A stretch of 64,000 bases of DNA. Origin: Halomonas sp. TD01. Its GTDB lineage: Bacteria; Pseudomonadota; Gammaproteobacteria; Pseudomonadales; Halomonadaceae. The translations under genes and the position numbers were made by a program. Positions 63,939 to 64,000 of the stretch are shown here, one piece after another; position 1 is the first letter of the stretch; every line of letters starts with the position of its first letter. Location of the stretch: positions 4,078,566 to 4,142,565 of the forward strand of contig NZ_OV350343.1 in assembly GCF_923868895.1 (NCBI RefSeq), in the 5' to 3' direction. The notes below the pieces were generated by a model. That model searched no databases and was not told the origin of the DNA. It saw only the letters and a list, made by a program, of their open reading frames with translations.

Positions 63939-63958
63939 TACTGTATGTATATACAGTT
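63939..63958 (-). promoter_or_regulatory. LexA (SOS) box upstream of the RHH-capsid genes
   Basis: TACTGTATGTATATACAGTT: CTGT-N8-ACAG, with the 7-bp arms ACTGTAT/ATACAGT perfectly symmetric. On - it lies 30-50 bp before the start of the 74-aa gene, in an AT-rich promoter-like region (TATAAA follows on the distal side). It could equally serve a gene to the right on +, outside the window. Confidence 0.85.
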
Positions 63959-64000
63959 TATAATAGATATTAGAGCAAATAAAGCCGTACAAGTTACTGA

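Noticed and set aside
1..64000. CRISPR arrays, rRNA genes, complete insertion sequences
   Set aside because: No regularly spaced repeats of CRISPR size, no rRNA sequence and no transposase frame were found on reading.

Overview
The window looks like a chromosome segment of a moderately halophilic gammaproteobacterium of the Halomonadaceae (Halomonas/Vreelandella type). This is an inference from three things: a Pseudomonas-like housekeeping order (moeB-prmC-prfA-hemA / TPR lipoprotein-lolB-ispE-tRNA-Gln-prs-rplY-pth-ychF), polyhydroxyalkanoate genes, and protein sequences of that type. No rRNA is present to prove it.

Layout. 1-9 kb: 5' part of mscK, outer-membrane phospholipase pldA, a three-gene envelope-stress-type cluster (DUF883/YqjD, YqjE, YqjK-like), an HI0933-type flavoprotein, and a two-gene RND efflux operon with no outer-membrane channel gene. 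9-14 kb: small DUF3617 and CPXCG proteins, then the potFGHI putrescine importer, with terminator-like hairpins between potF and potG. 14-17 kb: ahpC and ahpF behind a candidate OxyR site. 17-29 kb: the conserved block listed above, with an lrp gene inserted between prmC and moeB, plus tRNA-Gln and tRNA-Met. 29-40 kb: M18 aminopeptidase, prc, an ArsR-type repressor, three tandem tRNA-Asn genes, and miaB-phoH-ybeY-corC-lnt. 39-46 kb: amidohydrolase, phaC / phasin / DUF6489 and aroC-prmB. 46-53 kb: Smr protein, patatin-like lipase, alpha/beta hydrolase, a LexA-controlled umuDC pair, an NSS-type sodium symporter and an M42 peptidase.

53.7-54.5 kb holds the most interesting non-coding content. Two related minus-strand small RNA genes of about 150 nt each carry 8-9 GGA triplets. 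Most of the triplets lie in hairpin loops, and both RNAs end in the same strong terminator. They have the architecture of CsrB/RsmZ-type RNAs that titrate the translational regulator CsrA/RsmA. A small double-CxxC protein gene lies between them on the other strand.

54.6-60 kb carries a MipA/OmpV outer-membrane protein, a membrane alpha/beta hydrolase, a DJ-1/PfpI protein, a glutaredoxin-MauE fusion and a CLCA_X zincin-like protein. From about 60 kb the character changes: an unrecognised gene, about 1.2 kb with no convincing gene, a 14-nt tRNA-Ser 3' end fragment next to a terminator (a candidate attachment site), and then a phage-type ClpP-protease/major-capsid fusion gene. Upstream of the fusion are a small probable DNA-binding protein and a perfect LexA box. 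This is probably one end of an SOS-responsive prophage or capsid-forming satellite that continues past the window.
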